A stretch of 64,000 nucleotides of DNA, taken from assembly GCF_003443535.1 (NCBI RefSeq), contig NZ_CP031946.1, positions 1,798,001 to 1,862,000 on the forward strand. Direction: 5' to 3'. Both the position numbers and the translations under genes were made by a program. Under the pieces are notes generated by a model. It did no database searches, was not told the DNA's origin, and saw only the letters and a list, made by a program, of their open reading frames with translations. This DNA comes from Ruegeria sp. AD91A (GTDB lineage: Bacteria; Pseudomonadota; Alphaproteobacteria; Rhodobacterales; Rhodobacteraceae). Positions 61,533 to 64,000 of the stretch are shown piece by piece (position 1 is the stretch's first letter; each line of letters begins with the position of its first letter).

Positions 61533-62639
61533 TTGGCCAATTATTCGATCTTTGTGTTGGGTGAAGGTCAATTGTCCGTCTCTGTGGCGCAGGGTCTGGA
61601 CGGGATCAATCAGGGCACGGGGATACATCTTATAGGTGAGACGATTACCATTAATTCGCGCGCCGCGACTGAAGTTTTCATCACGGATGCTGGATCGGAC
61701 ACCGACTTTTCCGACAATGATGGTAATCAGCGGTTAAACGGCGATCAGACAATCGATGGCACGCTTTTCTCCAGCGGCACGCGTGTTGAAGCCGAATATG
61801 GTATTACGCTGACTGATGGAACAACCACATGGCAGGCGGTTGCGTTCAACGTGAACAACTCATCACCGGCATATGGAACCGTTGAGGGCATCGCATTCAT
61901 TGGGGGACCCGGACAGTTTCCGCCGGCCGGAGTACCTCTGACGGTCGTCAGCACACAGGAAGGTCCCAGCTTCGCATCAAACGCATATGTCAGCCCCATT
62001 TGTTACTGTCGCGGAACACTGATCGAAACCAAGTTCGGATACCGGCCCATCGAAATGTTGAAGCCGGGTGATGAAATCTGGACCCGTGACAATGGCTATC
62101 TACCCGTCATCTGGACAGGTGAACAGGCTGTCATCACAGCCGGTCGTTTCAGAATGGTCGAAATTCCCGAGGGAACGCTATCGAATTTCGCACCTTTGAA
62201 AGTGTCCCAGCAACACAGAATGCTGGTCACGCACCCTTTGGCAGAAATCCTTTGCGCAGAGAACGAAGTGTTTGTTCCAGCTATCAGCCTTGTTGATGCG
62301 GGCATTGCAACAATGTGCAAGGAGAACAGTGCAACTTACCATCATCTGCTGCTTGAGACACATAACGCCATTAACGCCAACGGAGCAAGTTCCGAGAGCC
62401 TGCTGCTGGCACCATCCGCCAGCCGCCAGAACCCGGATGATCTGTTCTTTCACGGCCTGGTCGATCAGATTTTATCTGCCGTTGAAACCGCGAGGCTGAC
62501 ACTGAAGAGAAAAGAGGCAACATTTTTGATCAACAGTATCTTGACCGTTGATCCGAATTCCCGTTTGATTCATACTCCGCCGCAGACCGAGAGGGGCATC
62601 AGACCCGTCCGGGCAGGCAAAAACGAGGCTCGAGTATGA
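61533..62639 (+). CDS. Hint-domain protein (Hint_2)
   Basis: 368 aa from TTG after GGGAAGAC. Residues 150-330 form a Hint (hedgehog/intein-like) domain: ICYCRGTLIETKFGYRPIEML starts the domain with a Cys, and GDEIWTRDNGYLPVIW and SQQHRMLVTHP follow; the end-box His-Asn is in TYHHLLLETHNAI. The N-terminal 150 residues are beta-rich and Gly/Asp-rich and unclassified. No fused adhesin domain is present. Such Hint proteins are common in Rhodobacteraceae; splicing or autoprocessing is possible but not shown. Its stop overlaps the next gene. Confidence 0.75.
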   Translation: MANYSIFVLGEGQLSVSVAQGLDGINQGTGIHLIGETITINSRAATEVFITDAGSDTDFSDNDGNQRLNGDQTIDGTLFSSGTRVEAEYGITLTDGTTTWQAVAFNVNNSSPAYGTVEGIAFIGGPGQFPPAGVPLTVVSTQEGPSFASNAYVSPICYCRGTLIETKFGYRPIEMLKPGDEIWTRDNGYLPVIWTGEQAVITAGRFRMVEIPEGTLSNFAPLKVSQQHRMLVTHPLAEILCAENEVFVPAISLVDAGIATMCKENSATYHHLLLETHNAINANGASSESLLLAPSASRQNPDDLFFHGLVDQILSAVETARLTLKRKEATFLINSILTVDPNSRLIHTPPQTERGIRPVRAGKNEARV

Positions 62640-62944
62640 AACAGTTTCTCCTTATCGCGTTTTGCGCCACGTCTCTCACGGCGGTGGCGCCTGTTGCAGA
62701 CGCGGCGCAGATCAAGCGGGCGTGCATGGCGTCGGACCGGTCGGCAGCGACGCGGGATCGGTGTACTTGCATCCAGCGCGTGGCGGATCAGGCGCTGACC
62801 CGAAGCGATCAGAAGACCGTGGCCAAGTGGTTCTCTGACCCGCATCAGGCGCAAGAGTTGAAGATGTCGCAGACCGCGCGCGATGATGCGCTGTGGGATC
62901 GGTATCAGAACTTTGGCCAGATGGCGCAGGCGATCTGCAGCTAA
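62636..62944 (+). CDS. Small secreted protein with four cysteines
   Basis: 102 aa, signal peptide MKQFLLIAFCATSLTAVAPVADAA, mature part with IKRACMASDRSAATRDRCTCIQ and the closing AQAICS. Four Cys residues could make two disulfides. It is a family seen in Rhodobacteraceae without known function. The start overlaps the Hint gene's stop by ATGA. Confidence 0.7.
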   Translation: MKQFLLIAFCATSLTAVAPVADAAQIKRACMASDRSAATRDRCTCIQRVADQALTRSDQKTVAKWFSDPHQAQELKMSQTARDDALWDRYQNFGQMAQAICS

Positions 62945-63010
62945 GCCCTTCGGAACGCTTGACCTGATGCACGCTGCGCCCCAGAAAAGGCGCAACGAAA
63001 GGTGTATCTT

Positions 63011-63964
63011 ATGGTGATGAAAGGGCTGACCCTGCGGGGCCTTGAAGTATTCGAGGCCTTGGCACGGACGGGATCTGTGGCGCAAGCCGCCGAGATCACG
63101 GGGCTCAGCCAGCCATCCGTTTCCCAGCAATTACGCAATCTGGAAAAGGCGTTGGGCACCGAACTGGTCGATCACGGGCGGCGACCGATGCGCCTGACAC
63201 AGGCCGGGCGCAGCTTTCTGGCGCGGGCCGAGACGGTTCTGGCCGAGCTGCAAATGGCACAAAGCGAATTGTCGGTCATGGATCTGGGGCATCTGACCAC
63301 GCTGTCAATCGGGCTGATCGACGACTTCGACAATGATCTGACCCCGCGGCTGGCAACGTTGCTGGCAGACAGTCTGACCCGATCGAATTTCAAACTGATC
63401 ACCTTGTCGAGCCTCGATCTGTTCGAGGCCCTGGCCGAACAACGCCTGCATATGGCCGTAACCGCCCATAGCGGAGAAGTGCTGGAGGGGGTGGTCGAGT
63501 ACCCTCTGGTCCGGGATCCGTTCATTCTGGTTGCACCACAGGGGTCGGGCGGAGTGGAGGCGGTACAGGACAGGCTGCCATATCTGCGCTATGCCCGCGA
63601 GCAACTGATCAGCCGGCAGATCGAGGCGCATATGGCGCGTGGCGCGCAGGAGTTTGAGGAACGGTTCGAGATCGGCTCGCACATGGCGCTGATGGCCATG
63701 GTTGCACGGGGCCTGGGTTGGGCGATCACGACGCCGCTGGGTTTCATGCGCGCAGCGCGGTTCCATGAAGGGCTGGAGGCCCATCCTGCCCCGTTCGGGG
63801 ATTTCTCGCGCAGCATATCCTTGCTGGCGCGTACGGACTGGTCCGATCAGGTACCGCAGGAGGTCGCGGGCATGACACGGCGCCTGATGCAGAACCAGAT
63901 CGTGGACCCGGCTTTGGCCAAACTGCCCTGGCTGAGCGGATCGCTGCGGGTGATCGGCGGTTAA
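63011..63964 (+). CDS. LysR-family transcriptional regulator
   Basis: 317 aa from the ATG behind AAAGG; a GTG nine bases upstream is possible. The winged helix LEVFEALARTGSVAQAAEITGLSQPSVSQQLRNLEKALG (here in parts: ALARTGSVAQAAEI and LSQPSVSQQLRNLE) is followed by a type 2 periplasmic-binding-like effector domain. The target is unknown; no divergent gene identifies it. It converges with a gene starting beyond the window. Confidence 0.88.
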   Translation: MVMKGLTLRGLEVFEALARTGSVAQAAEITGLSQPSVSQQLRNLEKALGTELVDHGRRPMRLTQAGRSFLARAETVLAELQMAQSELSVMDLGHLTTLSIGLIDDFDNDLTPRLATLLADSLTRSNFKLITLSSLDLFEALAEQRLHMAVTAHSGEVLEGVVEYPLVRDPFILVAPQGSGGVEAVQDRLPYLRYAREQLISRQIEAHMARGAQEFEERFEIGSHMALMAMVARGLGWAITTPLGFMRAARFHEGLEAHPAPFGDFSRSISLLARTDWSDQVPQEVAGMTRRLMQNQIVDPALAKLPWLSGSLRVIGG

Positions 63965-64000
63965 CTGTCCAGATGAGCGGCAAGGCCCTCGACCGCCGCT
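63961..64000 (-). CDS. C-terminal end of a gene beyond the window
   Basis: The last codons of a minus-strand reading frame are visible, ending AAVEGLAAHLDS and TAA; it overlaps the LysR stop. Too short to identify. Confidence 0.3.
   Translation of the reverse strand, partial: AAVEGLAAHLDS

Noticed and set aside
1..64000. CRISPR arrays, complete insertion sequences or rRNA genes
   Set aside because: No regularly spaced repeats, transposase motifs or rRNA sequence were seen anywhere in the window.

Overview
The window looks like chromosome from a marine alphaproteobacterium of the Roseobacter group (Rhodobacteraceae). The evidence is gene content and order: a complete sox cluster laid out as in Paracoccus, a DUF1127 protein, GapR-type proteins, an ScfR-type regulator, NDUFA12, and the linkage accB-accC-aat with DUF2155-mlaD-NDUFA12. 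Assignments come from reading motifs and family resemblance; no database search was run.

Layout. Positions 1-7798 handle urea: urtB (cut by the window edge) and urtA on the minus strand, and divergently ureD-ureA-(53-aa membrane protein)-ureB-ureC-(DUF1127 protein)-ureE-ureF-ureG on the plus strand. Positions 8284-18713 hold a GlxA-type AraC regulator facing a tightly coupled minus-strand operon: Rieske oxygenase, choline-sulfatase-like enzyme, SDR, BKACE, aldehyde dehydrogenase, SDR and carnitine-dehydrogenase-like enzyme, with a ThDP enzyme upstream. It reads as a catabolic route for a quaternary-ammonium compound, possibly sulfated, whose exact substrate is unknown. Positions 18858-20748 hold phage debris (terminase small subunit, Cro/C1-like regulator) beside tRNA-Leu(UAA).

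Positions 21331-38090 are a sulfur-oxidation island: two metallo-beta-lactamase-fold proteins, then on the minus strand soxVW, soxXYZABCDEF, a DUF302 protein, a 5-aminolevulinate synthase and a YeeE/YedE transporter, and on the plus strand soxS, soxR and a second YeeE/YedE transporter. Electrons from thiosulfate oxidation go to c-type cytochromes; SoxS, SoxV and SoxW keep the periplasmic carrier reduced, the ALA synthase would feed haem supply, and a persulfide-responsive ArsR repressor (SoxR) has a clear candidate operator in front of soxX. Positions 39607-41805 add a persulfide dioxygenase operon with a split YeeE pair and a DUF442 sulfurtransferase. Two GapR-type genes, one truncated, lie between.

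Positions 41809-48463 are a signalling block: FliM/FliN-like protein, transporter-linked histidine kinase, small membrane protein, stand-alone receiver, ScfR-type regulator and a divergent PAS-LuxR regulator. Positions 48615-64000 are mostly core genes (accBC, aat, mlaD, NDUFA12, ridA, clpX, clpP, lepA) mixed with accessory ones: a second SoxR-like repressor, an entericidin-like peptide, an orphan Phd-type antitoxin, a methyltransferase, a Hint-domain protein and a LysR regulator.

The points most worth following are the quaternary-ammonium/sulfatase operon, the periplasmic MBL pair with one altered metal site, the shared operator-like sequence at several sulfur loci, and the receiver/output split in the signalling block.
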